From an uncultured Spirochaetales bacterium (GTDB taxonomy: Bacteria; Spirochaetota; Spirochaetia; Sphaerochaetales; Sphaerochaetaceae): a stretch of 64,000 bases of DNA. The stretch spans positions 31,781-95,780 of the forward strand of contig CASDRY010000145.1 of the NCBI GenBank assembly GCA_949283235.1, written 5' to 3'. Made by a program: the position numbers and the translations under genes. The notes beneath the pieces are model-generated. The model was not told the origin of the DNA. It was given only the letters and a program-made list of their open reading frames with translations, and searched no databases. Position 1 is the first letter of the stretch. Each line of letters starts with the position of its first letter. Positions 7,724-17,066 of the stretch are shown here, piece after piece.

Positions 7724-8752
7724 ATGGAAAGAACAATAACAGTCAGAAGCCTCAGATTAGATAAAGCTGAAGAGAAGCTCAGAATACTGGGGAGGGCTAA
7801 GGAAAGTGAGCTTATAAGAGGGGGAATTATATCTTCTCAGTTATTCTCCGATGTCTGCATCGCACCTTCCCTTGAAGAAAACAAACTAGGTTATTTCTCC
7901 CCTTCAGATCGTCTTATTGTCATTTCCGAAGATGTGATAAACGACTCTTCTGAAGAAACTATAAGGAATATCTTCCTACATGAACTTGCCCATGCTTTGG
8001 ACTATAAACTAAGCGGAAGGATTACAGGTCATTCGGCCTCTTTCCGTCAGTGCTGCTCCATCGTTGGAGTTGAAGCTGGTTTTGAAAAGAGCAAGGTCAG
8101 GAAAGGTCTCATCAGCAGCAACGAGAAGAAAGACAGGATAAAGAAGCTTCTTGCCCTATCCTCTTCTCCTTTTGCGAATGAAGCTGCTGAAGCAATAAAG
8201 AAAGCTAAGACATTGATGGCAAGGGATGGAATAGAACTCGAGAATGACAGCGAGGAGAAAATCTACATGGTGCCTCTTCATGAAGGCAAGAGATTCCCAT
8301 TCTCAATAAGAGCCCTTCTTTCATATATCTCCAACACAACAGGCGTTTACATCGTAATTTCACAGAATGGAGATAACAAGAGAGCTATCGCTTATGGCAA
8401 TCTTGAGGAGACAGAGGCTTCAATCTATCTATACGACTATATAATCTCAGCATCTGACAGAGAAATCAGAAAACTCAGGAATAACGGAGAGAAGATTTCA
8501 AAGGACAGTTTTCTGAGAGGTGCACTCCGAAAGCTCTCTGAAAAGACTGTAGATGCCTGTGCAGACAATGCTCTTGTTCTGGTGCGTGATGAGAACAGAA
8601 AGCTCACGAAGAAGATTGTCTTCAGCGATACTAAGCTCAGGACCTCTACGGTAAGATCACATGGAGGAGATTCTGCAAGCTTCACAAAAGGAATGGGATT
8701 CGGTTCAAAATTGAGAGTTCCTTCCTCGATAGGACGGAAGGAGCTGGAATGA
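7724..8752 (+). CDS. SprT-like zinc metalloprotease domain fused to DUF2786
   Basis: A 342-residue protein of two recognisable parts. Residues about 20-115 look like a SprT/WLM-type zincin: HELAH at 86-90 and a third ligand His in GHSASF at about 103, where SprT proteases (relatives of Spartan, which clears DNA-protein crosslinks) bind zinc. Residues about 134-175 match DUF2786 (RIKKLLALSSSPFANEAAEA and AKTLMARDGI), a domain of unknown role often seen in phage and mobile-element proteins. The last 160 residues are alpha/beta and unassigned. It directly follows the ABC-ATPase pair. Proteolytic activity is inferred from motifs. Confidence 0.75.
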   Translation: MERTITVRSLRLDKAEEKLRILGRAKESELIRGGIISSQLFSDVCIAPSLEENKLGYFSPSDRLIVISEDVINDSSEETIRNIFLHELAHALDYKLSGRITGHSASFRQCCSIVGVEAGFEKSKVRKGLISSNEKKDRIKKLLALSSSPFANEAAEAIKKAKTLMARDGIELENDSEEKIYMVPLHEGKRFPFSIRALLSYISNTTGVYIVISQNGDNKRAIAYGNLEETEASIYLYDYIISASDREIRKLRNNGEKISKDSFLRGALRKLSEKTVDACADNALVLVRDENRKLTKKIVFSDTKLRTSTVRSHGGDSASFTKGMGFGSKLRVPSSIGRKELE

Positions 8753-8859
8753 AAACAGAACCTGCATATTCAATCCATATAATCAAATTACCTATTCCAG
8801 CCTTCAGAAGAAAACGTACTGTTTAAGATACCCCAGCCTAATCTGTAATATTTCCGATT

Positions 8860-8906
8860 GTCCTTTATGTATTTAAGTATATACTGTAGATACAAAGGAG
8901 AAAGAT
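8860..8906 (+). promoter_or_regulatory. Promoter/operator of the toxin-antitoxin pair
   Basis: TATACT (8880-8885) is a good -10 box and AAAGGAG precedes the antitoxin ATG. The -10 overlaps GTATATAC, followed by GATAC, a small symmetric element where an AbrB-type antitoxin could bind and repress its own operon. The rest of the gap (8753-8860) shows no gene. Confidence 0.45.
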
Positions 8907-9170
8907 ATGCATGGCACACAGATAGCCCAATGGGGAAATTCCGCAGCAGTCAGGATTCCAGAGAAAATACTCAAAGAGACAGGGATCTCGAAAGGTGACA
9001 AAGTGGAGATAACTTCTGTAGCCGGGTCAATAATCATAAGAAAGAAAGCGGAGGAAAAGAAATCGCTCAAAGCAGCGGGGATGCTTTCGGAGTATTCAAA
9101 TCCAGAACTCAGAAAACTTGAAAAAAATGCCTGGAAGAAGGCAGCTGTGAGGAAATATGGATCTCATTGA
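8907..9170 (+). CDS. AbrB/MazE-type antitoxin (SpoVT-AbrB domain)
   Basis: The 87-residue protein begins with a swapped-hairpin DNA-binding domain: QIAQWGNSAAVRIPEKILKE, then GDKVEITSVAGSIIIRK, the classic MazE/VapB layout. The basic, flexible C-terminal 40 residues are where such antitoxins grip their toxin. The start has AAAGGAG eight bases upstream. It overlaps the following PIN-domain gene by 14 bases, the standard arrangement of an antitoxin-toxin operon, and should both neutralise the toxin and repress the promoter. Confidence 0.88.
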   Translation: MHGTQIAQWGNSAAVRIPEKILKETGISKGDKVEITSVAGSIIIRKKAEEKKSLKAAGMLSEYSNPELRKLEKNAWKKAAVRKYGSH

Positions 9171-9534
9171 TACAAATTACATTCTTCGCTTCATTCTAGG
9201 ACCATCTGAACCTTCATTTGAAAAAGCAAAGGAAGCTATCGAAAACGGATGCAGGACCCTGCCTGAAAGCATCTCAGAGACTGTCTTCGTCCTTGAAGGT
9301 GTATACAAGGTTTCAAGAGAGAAGATTGCAGGAACCTTGACCGCATTACTCGATGATATCGAGATTGAAAGAAAAGAAGTAATTGCAGAAGCCCTACACT
9401 TTTATGGTTACGGAACTCCAAAACTGGATTATGTGGATTGCCTGTATCTCACCATTGCAAAACTCACAGGAGAAAATGTACTGACATTGGACAAAAAGCT
9501 GGCAAGGCAACTGAAAAAGCTCAATGAAGAATAG
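9157..9534 (+). CDS. PIN-domain ribonuclease toxin (VapC-like)
   Basis: A 125-residue PIN domain, the fold of VapC toxins that cleave tRNA or rRNA. The acidic metal site is visible: Asp5 in LIDTNYIL, Glu41 in SETVFVLEG, Asp94 in KLDYVDC and Asp112 in LTLDKKL. It overlaps the AbrB-type antitoxin gene and is part of the same transcript. A decayed relative of this gene lies at 45838-46041. The exact RNA target cannot be read from sequence. Confidence 0.88.
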   Translation: MDLIDTNYILRFILGPSEPSFEKAKEAIENGCRTLPESISETVFVLEGVYKVSREKIAGTLTALLDDIEIERKEVIAEALHFYGYGTPKLDYVDCLYLTIAKLTGENVLTLDKKLARQLKKLNEE

Positions 9535-9566
9535 TGCAAAGAGCTGGAATGATCTGTCCTTATTGG

Positions 9567-9580
9567 TATAATTCACGCAT
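9567..9580 (+). promoter_or_regulatory. -10 box abutting the aroA start (leaderless)
   Basis: TATAAT at 9567-9572 ends 8 bases before the aroA ATG and no ribosome-binding site intervenes, so the transcript should start at or next to the initiator codon. Confidence 0.6.
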
Positions 9581-10849
9581 ATGATTTCCCTAGAACCTAG
9601 AAAGATGGAGGGAACGATTGAGATTCCCGCTTCAAAAAGTCAGACAATAAGAGCTTTCCTGATAGCAACAGCTGCAAAAGGAACGTCCATAATAAGGCAT
9701 CCTCTGATTTCCTCCGATACACTCTCCTGCATCGAGGCTGTCAAAGCATTTGGTGCGAGAATTAAGTTTAATGATGATAAAACAATCGCATATGTGGAAT
9801 CTGAGGGGTTGAATGCTGCTTCTCCTATCACAGTGGATGCTGGAAACAGCGGAACAACAACATATCTTCTGCTGCCAATGGCAGCAACACTCAGCACTCC
9901 TGTTACAATCACTGGGGATGAACAGCTCAGAAGGAGACCGACAGGCCCACTTCGCGATTCCATCAGAGAGCTTGGAGGAGAAGCTGAAGATGAGGAAGGA
10001 AAGCCCCCTATAACTGTAAAAGGCCCTCTAAAAGGAGGAAGGACATCGATAGAGTGCAGGACAAGCCAGTATCTTTCGGGACTGCTTCTCGCCTCCCCTC
10101 TTGCAAAAGGGAAAACAGTTATAGACTGCCCTGTCCTATATGAAAAGCCTTATGTCTCGCTAACCCTTGGATGGCTTGATAAGCAGCACATCAGATACAC
10201 CATCTCCGATGATTACATGCACTCGGAAATCGAAGGGGGACAGAGTTATAAGCCTTTTGATGAGTACATCAATGGAGATTTCTCCTCAGCATCATTCTTT
10301 TTCGCAGCCGCTGCTGTTTCCGGAACTTCTGTTACAGTTGTCGGTCTGGATGAAAACGATCCGCAGGGAGACAAAGCCATCCTGGGGATACTTGAGAAGA
10401 TGGGATGTGAAGTAAAATGGAAAGGCAATGCAGTCACAGTAACAGGACCAGATAAGCTGCAAGGTGGAGAATTCGACCTCAATGCCATTCCTGATACCCT
10501 CCCGATTCTTGCGATAACAGCAGCTGCAGCTTATGGGGATACCCATCTGACAAATGTTCCTCAGGCAAGGATAAAGGAAACTGATAGAATCAGATGCATG
10601 AGGGAGAATCTTGAACGCCTTGGAGTAAAAGTCGAGGAAGAGGAAGATGGCCTCTTGATTCATGGAAATGGGATAATCCACGGTGGCAAGGTAAAGGGCT
10701 ATGGAGACCATAGGATAATAATGGCGGCAGCCATAGCTTCAGGCAAAGCTGATGGTCCTATAGAAATAGATGATGAGAAGGCGGCAGCAGTGACCTTCCC
10801 GACATTCTTTGATCTTCTTGAAACAATAAGAAAGGAAAAACAGCTATGA
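9581..10849 (+). CDS. aroA: 3-phosphoshikimate 1-carboxyvinyltransferase (EPSP synthase)
   Basis: Joins phosphoenolpyruvate to shikimate 3-phosphate in the shikimate pathway to aromatic amino acids. The 422-residue protein shows the substrate-binding ASKSQTIRAFL near residue 18, the GNSGTTTYLLLP loop near residue 88, RRPTGPL near 120, a central SQYLSGLLLA segment, and the late DHRIIMAAAIA helix with its conserved Asp-His-Arg. Both inside-out alpha/beta domains are complete. The start lies 8 bases behind a TATAAT box. It overlaps the aldolase gene by 4 bases, forming a four-gene operon to 13831. No other shikimate gene is in the window. Confidence 0.95.
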   Translation: MISLEPRKMEGTIEIPASKSQTIRAFLIATAAKGTSIIRHPLISSDTLSCIEAVKAFGARIKFNDDKTIAYVESEGLNAASPITVDAGNSGTTTYLLLPMAATLSTPVTITGDEQLRRRPTGPLRDSIRELGGEAEDEEGKPPITVKGPLKGGRTSIECRTSQYLSGLLLASPLAKGKTVIDCPVLYEKPYVSLTLGWLDKQHIRYTISDDYMHSEIEGGQSYKPFDEYINGDFSSASFFFAAAAVSGTSVTVVGLDENDPQGDKAILGILEKMGCEVKWKGNAVTVTGPDKLQGGEFDLNAIPDTLPILAITAAAAYGDTHLTNVPQARIKETDRIRCMRENLERLGVKVEEEEDGLLIHGNGIIHGGKVKGYGDHRIIMAAAIASGKADGPIEIDDEKAAAVTFPTFFDLLETIRKEKQL

Positions 10850-11859
10850 AAGATTTCAGATCCGATACATTCACACAGCCTAGTGAGGAGATGAGAAAAG
10901 CGATGTATTCTGCCGAGACTGGAGACGATGTCTACGGAGAGGATAAAACCGCTAACAAGCTCCAGAGAATGGCAGAGGAGATAACAGGAAAGGAGGAATC
11001 GCTTATAGTTTCCTCCGGATGCATGGGGAATCTCATTCCGCTTATGATAAAAGGCGGCAGAGGAATGGAAGTGCTTTGCGCAGAGGAAGCTCACATTGTC
11101 AGGCATGAAATAGGAGCGGTCTCCTCGCTTGCCGGAACTCTTCCACTACCAATTGCATCAGACAACGGGATACTGGCACCTGAAGCTGTAGAGAAGAATA
11201 TACATGGCTACGCCTATGATATGTCCCAGACTGCGATAATCGAAACAGAGAACACGACATCGGGACTCATCTACCCTATCGAGACGCTTAAAAGCATAAA
11301 GAAGATTGCAGAGAAGCATAATCTCTGGGTTCATCTCGATGGTGCAAGAATCTTCAACGCTTCAGTTGAGGCTGGGGTATCGGTAAAGGAGTATGCTTCC
11401 ACCTCCGATGATATTACCTTCTGCCTCTCTAAAGGACTTGGATGTCCTGCCTTCTCCATTCTTTCCTCGACAAAGGAATTCATAAAGGAAGCAAGGAGAC
11501 TGAGAAAGCTTCTCGGTGGCGGTATGAGACAGATAGGAATCTTCGCAGCAGCTGGAATCTATGCGCTGGAGAATAATATCGCGAGGCTGAAAGAGGACCA
11601 TCAGCATAGGGCGGCTATCTCTGAAGCGCTTTCTATGACAGGATGGGCAGATTTGAAAATCTCCGCAACTAACATGATTTTCTTCACATCGAAATATCCT
11701 ATGCAGAACATCATTGAAGCTTTCAGGAAAAGAGGCGTCCTCTTCCTTGAAGATGGTGGCATGGGAAGAATAGTAACCTCCCTCAATGTCACTGACGAGG
11801 ATACAGATGAAACAGTAAGAATAATAAAAGAAATAGATGAGACGGAGTTTAAATCGTGA
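10846..11859 (+). CDS. ltaE: Low-specificity L-threonine aldolase
   Basis: A fold-type I pyridoxal-phosphate enzyme that splits L-threonine or allo-threonine to glycine and acetaldehyde. Of its 337 residues, the start MKDFRSDTFTQPSEEMRKAM is the family's DLRSDTVTxP signature, GDDVYGED follows at about 27-34, and the PLP-binding lysine lies in DITFCLSKGLGCP near residue 200. The HLDGARIFNA stretch holds the Asp and Arg that hold the cofactor. It overlaps both neighbours by 4 bases, so translation is coupled through the operon. Confidence 0.92.
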   Translation: MKDFRSDTFTQPSEEMRKAMYSAETGDDVYGEDKTANKLQRMAEEITGKEESLIVSSGCMGNLIPLMIKGGRGMEVLCAEEAHIVRHEIGAVSSLAGTLPLPIASDNGILAPEAVEKNIHGYAYDMSQTAIIETENTTSGLIYPIETLKSIKKIAEKHNLWVHLDGARIFNASVEAGVSVKEYASTSDDITFCLSKGLGCPAFSILSSTKEFIKEARRLRKLLGGGMRQIGIFAAAGIYALENNIARLKEDHQHRAAISEALSMTGWADLKISATNMIFFTSKYPMQNIIEAFRKRGVLFLEDGGMGRIVTSLNVTDEDTDETVRIIKEIDETEFKS

Positions 11860-12617
11860 AAACAATAATCGCACTCCATACAGGAACAGGGAATAGTCTT
11901 TATATCGCGAAGCAGATACCAAATGCTGAGATACATTTCATATCAGAATTCCTTTCGGGGAAATATGAACTTCCAGAGGATACTGAAAGACTTGGAATAG
12001 TCTTCCCTGTCTATTGCTGGGGCCTACCATATCCTGTCAGGGAATTCATAAAAAACTATCTTGGAAATAGGGATAATTCATCGCTTGGCTATGTATTCGG
12101 AATAGTAAGCTGCGGAGCTTTTCCGCTCTACACGCTTCATGATCTTTCACACTCGCTTTCAGAGGTTGGAATCGCACTCTCATACGGAGCATCAGTAAAG
12201 CTTCCAGATGCTTATCTTCCGCTGAAGAAGAAAGCTGTAAGCGATGAAGAAACAAAGAAGCAGGCGGAGGCTATCAGAGAGAAACTCGCAGCCATCATAG
12301 ACGATGTGGAGAATGAGAAAATAGCGATACCTCGAAGAGGACCAGGCTGGAGGATAATCAGGATGTTATCCAAAACAGCTATGCAGCCCAGGGAGAATGC
12401 GGCATTGGTTGTAAACGACAAATGCACTGGCTGCGGGACATGCGCATCAATCTGTCCGATGGGAAATATAACCATTGATAATTCGAAACCCCTCTTCGGA
12501 GACAGATGCATATCATGTTTTGCCTGCTACCACAGATGCCCGGAGAGTAGTATAGCTTATAAAGGAGCGATAGGACAGTATAAAGGTCTTGTCGATACAA
12601 AGGAGTTGAGAAGATGA
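11856..12617 (+). CDS. EFR1-family flavodoxin-ferredoxin fusion protein
   Basis: A 253-residue electron-transfer protein. The N-terminal 150 residues form a flavodoxin-like domain with the FMN-phosphate loop TGTGNSLYIAK and the VFPVYCWGLP segment. The C-terminal part carries two ferredoxin motifs: CTGCGTCASICP near residue 188 and CISCFACYHRCP near residue 217, giving two [4Fe-4S] clusters. EFR1 proteins are common in anaerobic gut bacteria, and their redox partner is usually unknown. Four-base overlaps with both neighbours place it in the aroA operon. Confidence 0.88.
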   Translation: MKTIIALHTGTGNSLYIAKQIPNAEIHFISEFLSGKYELPEDTERLGIVFPVYCWGLPYPVREFIKNYLGNRDNSSLGYVFGIVSCGAFPLYTLHDLSHSLSEVGIALSYGASVKLPDAYLPLKKKAVSDEETKKQAEAIREKLAAIIDDVENEKIAIPRRGPGWRIIRMLSKTAMQPRENAALVVNDKCTGCGTCASICPMGNITIDNSKPLFGDRCISCFACYHRCPESSIAYKGAIGQYKGLVDTKELRR

Positions 12618-13831
12618 ATTTTGATATAGCAGCAGATCGTCGCAATACAAACAGCATAAAGTGGAACAAGGAAGCGATTGAGAATATCTCCGCAAATCCT
12701 GTTGCAGAGCCATTCTGGGTTGCTGACATGGATTTCTTCCCCGAGATGCATATACAGGAAGCTGGCAAAGTTCTGGCGGGACAGGGTATTTACGGTTACC
12801 CATCATTCCCGAAGGATACATCGGCTGTATCCGCATGGCTCAGAACAAAGCATGGCTGGATCCTCCCAAAAGAGAAGATTGTCTTTGCCCAGGGGTTACT
12901 GCATGCGCTAGCGCTATCAATAAACATCTTTTCCGAAAAGGGAGCAAAAATCCTCTCCCTCTCCCCTATGTACAGACCATTCAGAGAGATACCTGCAAGG
13001 AATGAAAGAGAGCTTATAGAGCACAACCTTGGCTATGAAGATGGTTCTTTCTTCCTTGATAAGGAGCGTTTTGCAGCAGACATGGAAAATGCAGATATCC
13101 TCATCTTCTGCTCACCGCAGAATCCTTCAGGAATAGTATTCAAGGAAGATGAGCTTGAGTTCGTATTGCAGACTGCGAAGAAGAACAATGTGCTGGTAAT
13201 CTCCGATGAGATACATTCAGATCTGGTTCATCCAGGTGCAAAGCACATTCCAATGGGACTTGCCAACGAGAGAGTCGGAGCCAGATGTATCACGCTCTTC
13301 GCGCCATCTAAGACATTCAATATCGCGGGAGAGCACTGCGCGTTCGCAACCTTCTCTGACAACGAGATGGAGGAGAAGTTCAGAAAAGCAGAAAGCGCGC
13401 TCTGGCTTGATGAGCCAGGAATCTCTGCAGGAGAGCTTGCATACGCAGCCTATTCAAAGGGAAGCGAATATAACAAATCGCTCTGTCGCTATCTGGGGGA
13501 GACAGCAGATGCTATGAGAAAGTATCTTGAAGCTAACTGTCCTGGCATGAAGATAGTCAACGGAGAAGCTTCATTTGTTACATTCATCGACTGCAGCGAG
13601 TACTACCAGAGAATCGAGGCAGAAGTCCTGGGCCACCCTGAAAGATACAAAGGCGGCAAGGGAGGCGGTATACTCTCACGCTTCTTCGGTGTCGCGGCAG
13701 GTGTTGCCATGAATGACGGAACATGGTTTGGAAGCGATTGGTACAGCTTTGTACGCTTCAACTATGGAACATCAAGAGACAGGGTAATGAAGGCATTGGA
13801 AAGGATGGTCAGAGCTGTAAAGGCTCTTTGA
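12614..13831 (+). CDS. MalY/PatB-type PLP-dependent aminotransferase or cystathionine beta-lyase
   Basis: A 405-residue class I/II aminotransferase-fold protein. Markers of the MalY/PatB group are PFWVADMDFFPEMHIQEA near residue 33, IYGYPSFPKDTSAV near 59, the CSPQNPSGIV loop, ISDEIHSDLVHPG, and the PLP lysine in FAPSKTFNIAGEH near 237. PatB and MalY cleave cystathionine or cysteine, releasing pyruvate, ammonia and a thiol; an aminotransferase role is also possible. It ends the four-gene operon and its last 23 bases overlap the convergent addA. Confidence 0.88.
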   Translation: MNFDIAADRRNTNSIKWNKEAIENISANPVAEPFWVADMDFFPEMHIQEAGKVLAGQGIYGYPSFPKDTSAVSAWLRTKHGWILPKEKIVFAQGLLHALALSINIFSEKGAKILSLSPMYRPFREIPARNERELIEHNLGYEDGSFFLDKERFAADMENADILIFCSPQNPSGIVFKEDELEFVLQTAKKNNVLVISDEIHSDLVHPGAKHIPMGLANERVGARCITLFAPSKTFNIAGEHCAFATFSDNEMEEKFRKAESALWLDEPGISAGELAYAAYSKGSEYNKSLCRYLGETADAMRKYLEANCPGMKIVNGEASFVTFIDCSEYYQRIEAEVLGHPERYKGGKGGGILSRFFGVAAGVAMNDGTWFGSDWYSFVRFNYGTSRDRVMKALERMVRAVKAL

Positions 13832-16800
13832 CAGGATTCCCTTCCTTGTCTATGAAAGTGCTTCCCTTCCATCCTCTTACATAGAGAAGAACGGCGAAGC
13901 ACTTTTTCTTATAAAGCTCCTCCATCGCCTCTGCATAAGCCTGTATCTGTCCGCGATGTACATCCTCATTCATAAACCTATCGGTTTTGTAATCGACAAC
14001 AAGATTGAAATCATCAAAGAAGAGAAGAAGATCTGCAGAGCCCTCTGCAACACCACCATCCATAGGATAGTAGAACCTCACTTCCTCCTTATGCTTTCTG
14101 CCTTTTATATAACGATTATAGAAATCTGAGGAGAGAAAACCATTCTTTATCTCTTCAAGGCTCTTTATGATCTCATCCCTCTCCCAATCCTCAAGCTCTG
14201 GAGGGAAAGCAAGCTGTGGCACTTCATCCTTCATCACAGCTTCCAGAACACTATGCACCATTGTTCCGAAATCAGAGTGCATCGAGTGATTCATCACTAT
14301 CCTATCTGAAGAAAGCGATGGAAGTTCAGTTCCCACGCTATCCGAGTCCTCGCTCACAGCTTCCTTGACTCCAAACCTGAGTTCTCTATAGACAGGCTCA
14401 GGAGCGGTTGGAAGCGAATACCATGCTGAACGATCTTCATCTTTTATCTCCCTGAAAAGAACACTCTCAGAGACCTGCTCTATCTCGTCGGGCATCATGG
14501 AACAACCCTCCTGGTAGATATCGAGGAGTGAAACACCTGTTCTCCTCGTTCTCATATGGGCTGTGACAATAAGATGATCAACAGCTCTGGTAAGCGCTAC
14601 ATAAAGAAGTCTTCTAAGTTCAGCCTCTTCCCTTCTCTTCCTGTATCCAGCTATCTCCTTGATGATAAGATTGCCCCCCTCTGTAAGATCCGGCATTATA
14701 CAGGGATTCTTCCCTTCAAGGGCTATAAGCTTACCTCTAGCACTCTGGTTGCTGGAACCATGATCTGCATCCGAAAGGAAAACTATAGGAAACTGCAATC
14801 CTTTAGATCTGTGTATTGTCATAATCTGAACGCCATCTGAGGCAAGGTGCTGTACTACTGCATTTCTAAGCTTCTCAGGCTGCCCGATAAGAGGCCTAAG
14901 ATAATCAAGGAAGGATACAAGGGAGCGGCTATTGGCATCGTACTCGGAAGCAGCTGCCCATATGTAGCTGAAATGCTCAGAGTATGATGAAAGATATGGA
15001 GATGAATTGAGATACGTACTGTATCCGCTCTCATAGAAAAGGCGTGAAAGGATTTCCGTTATCCTTCGCCTTCCAGCCATAGACCGAAGCTTGAAGTAAA
15101 GAGCTTTTATAGCTTCATATGAAGCTGAATCTTTATCATCACTGAAGCAAATATCAGAATAGAAGGAATAATTTTCCTCCCCTGTCAATGAAAGAAGCCC
15201 TTCATCCGAAATACGCGCAAAAGGTGAACGGAGAACAGCCATGAACGCAAGTTTGTCATCAGGATAGATAAGCAGCTGCAGAAATGCATAAATATCCCAG
15301 CCAACACCTTCAATAGTGACAGATGTACTTTCCTGTACAACATAGGGAATACCATAAAGCCTGAATGCTCTCTCAATAGGCATCTGCGGAGCTGTTGTCC
15401 TCAACAGTATTGCTATGTCTCCAAACGAAGGTCTTCTCACCCCTCCCTTTCTATCGGAAACGAGATAATCATCGGAGGAGACCATATCAACAATCTTCCG
15501 GGCTATATAGATTGCTTCGGAATCTGCATCGCTTGCTTTATCCTCTTCCTTATCGGGAATGACAGCCGCACTCTCTATCCGGGGAACAATCCCAGCTATT
15601 GCGTCCCTTGATTTTATCAGCTCAGCATCTGCATAAAATGATGTAAAGGATTCACCTGTAATGCTTTCCATCAGATTCTCCTTCACAAGATCCTCTTCTG
15701 AAATCTGAGTGTTAAAGACTCCCTTAAATACATTATTAAAGTGATTAATCAAAGCGGGTTCGGAACGATAATTAGCAGATAATGATAGATTTAATCCTCC
15801 CATTCTCTTTATTGAATCCTTCAGTGAACGGAATACAGATACATCTGCACCACGGAAATAGTAAATAGACTGCTTATCGTCCCCGACGAAGAAGAGCTTA
15901 TCCTTCTCCAATTCATCAAGCGAAGGTATTCCTGCAGAATGGGAATTCATGCGTTCAGCAAGGAGGTAGAGAAGATCCCTCTGCTTTCCGTTGTTATCCT
16001 GGAACTCATCAACCATTATGTAATGATACTTTGTTTTGTAATAATCCCTTACATCTGTATTGGTAATGAGAACTTCCCTGCAGAGTGACTCAGTATCCCT
16101 ATAGGAAAGAAGTCCCATTGTTCTTTTTTTGCTCTGGAATGCTTTTATGAATGCAGCAATGACAGCGCTTACAGCTTCAGCATCCTCTTCGCTCCTCTTT
16201 ATAGCGGTAAGGGTTGAGAGTATTTCAAAGTATTCCTTTACACCATTTTCCTTGATAAACAGTCTTATAGGAGCATCTGCCGCCTTCCTTAGCTTATTGA
16301 GGTTGAAAGATGGAAGAGATGAGAAATCCTTCACTTTATATGCTAAAAGAGATTTCCGTATTTCATCATGCTGCCCATTGGAAGGATTTTCATCATCCAG
16401 GGATTCAAGAGAGGAGAAGATGAAATCTCCCTTTGCCATATACTCAGTTTCCAGAATCTTTATGATGTTAATGTAAGAAGCTGTATTAGCTGTGCTATCA
16501 AAGAGAGTCAGGATATCACTTTTATTGATTGCTATATCAGAAAAGATGGAAAGAAGCTCATCGGTTCTGTATAGTGATGAGAGGATCGTGAATCCTTCCT
16601 GTAAAGACTCATCTTCCTGAATCTCCTCATACACAGTGCGTATCAGATCATCTGCAGCAGCTTCATCAGTTTCAAGAGACTGGAAATCCCTTGTTATGCC
16701 AAAGCGAAGAGAATCCGTTCTTGCTATCTCACTCCAGAATGAATCCATAGTGGAAATCCTGGAACGCGGAAAATGCTCCTTTAGTTCAGTCTCAATTCTT

Positions 16801-17066
16801 TCATCTTTCTCTGCCGCAATTGATAGAAGCGAATAGATTCTTTCATACATCTCAGCAGCTGCTTTCCTGGTGAATGTAAGAGTTAAAATCTCGTCAGCAT
16901 GAGCTTTCGCATCCATTACAAGGCGAGCGAACCGCAGGGAGAGTACAGTGGTCTTTCCAGAACCAGCACCAGCGGAGACAACAGCTGATGTATCTGCGGC
17001 TATTGCCGCGCGCTGCTCATCAGATACCTTTATTCCTGCAGCTTCAAGAAGCTCTTCAAATCTCAT
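13809..17066 (-). CDS. addA: ATP-dependent helicase/nuclease subunit A (AddA)
   Basis: The motor subunit of the AddAB recombinational-repair enzyme, which unwinds and trims double-strand breaks up to Chi. Its 1085 residues contain the SF1 helicase motifs: Walker A (SAGAGSGKTTV), DEFQDNNGKQRDLL, FVGDDKQSIYYFRGAD, ANYRSEPALI, MTIHRSKGLQFPIVFLSD and RRLLYVALTRAVDHL. A RecB-type nuclease domain near the C-terminus shows GSADLLLFF with VVDYKTDRF. The ATG at 17066 overlaps the addB stop as ATGA, so translation is coupled; an alternative start 8 codons upstream lies inside addB. It converges with the MalY/PatB-type gene. Confidence 0.95.
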   Translation of the reverse strand: MRFEELLEAAGIKVSDEQRAAIAADTSAVVSAGAGSGKTTVLSLRFARLVMDAKAHADEILTLTFTRKAAAEMYERIYSLLSIAAEKDERIETELKEHFPRSRISTMDSFWSEIARTDSLRFGITRDFQSLETDEAAADDLIRTVYEEIQEDESLQEGFTILSSLYRTDELLSIFSDIAINKSDILTLFDSTANTASYINIIKILETEYMAKGDFIFSSLESLDDENPSNGQHDEIRKSLLAYKVKDFSSLPSFNLNKLRKAADAPIRLFIKENGVKEYFEILSTLTAIKRSEEDAEAVSAVIAAFIKAFQSKKRTMGLLSYRDTESLCREVLITNTDVRDYYKTKYHYIMVDEFQDNNGKQRDLLYLLAERMNSHSAGIPSLDELEKDKLFFVGDDKQSIYYFRGADVSVFRSLKDSIKRMGGLNLSLSANYRSEPALINHFNNVFKGVFNTQISEEDLVKENLMESITGESFTSFYADAELIKSRDAIAGIVPRIESAAVIPDKEEDKASDADSEAIYIARKIVDMVSSDDYLVSDRKGGVRRPSFGDIAILLRTTAPQMPIERAFRLYGIPYVVQESTSVTIEGVGWDIYAFLQLLIYPDDKLAFMAVLRSPFARISDEGLLSLTGEENYSFYSDICFSDDKDSASYEAIKALYFKLRSMAGRRRITEILSRLFYESGYSTYLNSSPYLSSYSEHFSYIWAAASEYDANSRSLVSFLDYLRPLIGQPEKLRNAVVQHLASDGVQIMTIHRSKGLQFPIVFLSDADHGSSNQSARGKLIALEGKNPCIMPDLTEGGNLIIKEIAGYRKRREEAELRRLLYVALTRAVDHLIVTAHMRTRRTGVSLLDIYQEGCSMMPDEIEQVSESVLFREIKDEDRSAWYSLPTAPEPVYRELRFGVKEAVSEDSDSVGTELPSLSSDRIVMNHSMHSDFGTMVHSVLEAVMKDEVPQLAFPPELEDWERDEIIKSLEEIKNGFLSSDFYNRYIKGRKHKEEVRFYYPMDGGVAEGSADLLLFFDDFNLVVDYKTDRFMNEDVHRGQIQAYAEAMEELYKKKCFAVLLYVRGWKGSTFIDKEGNPVKEPLQL

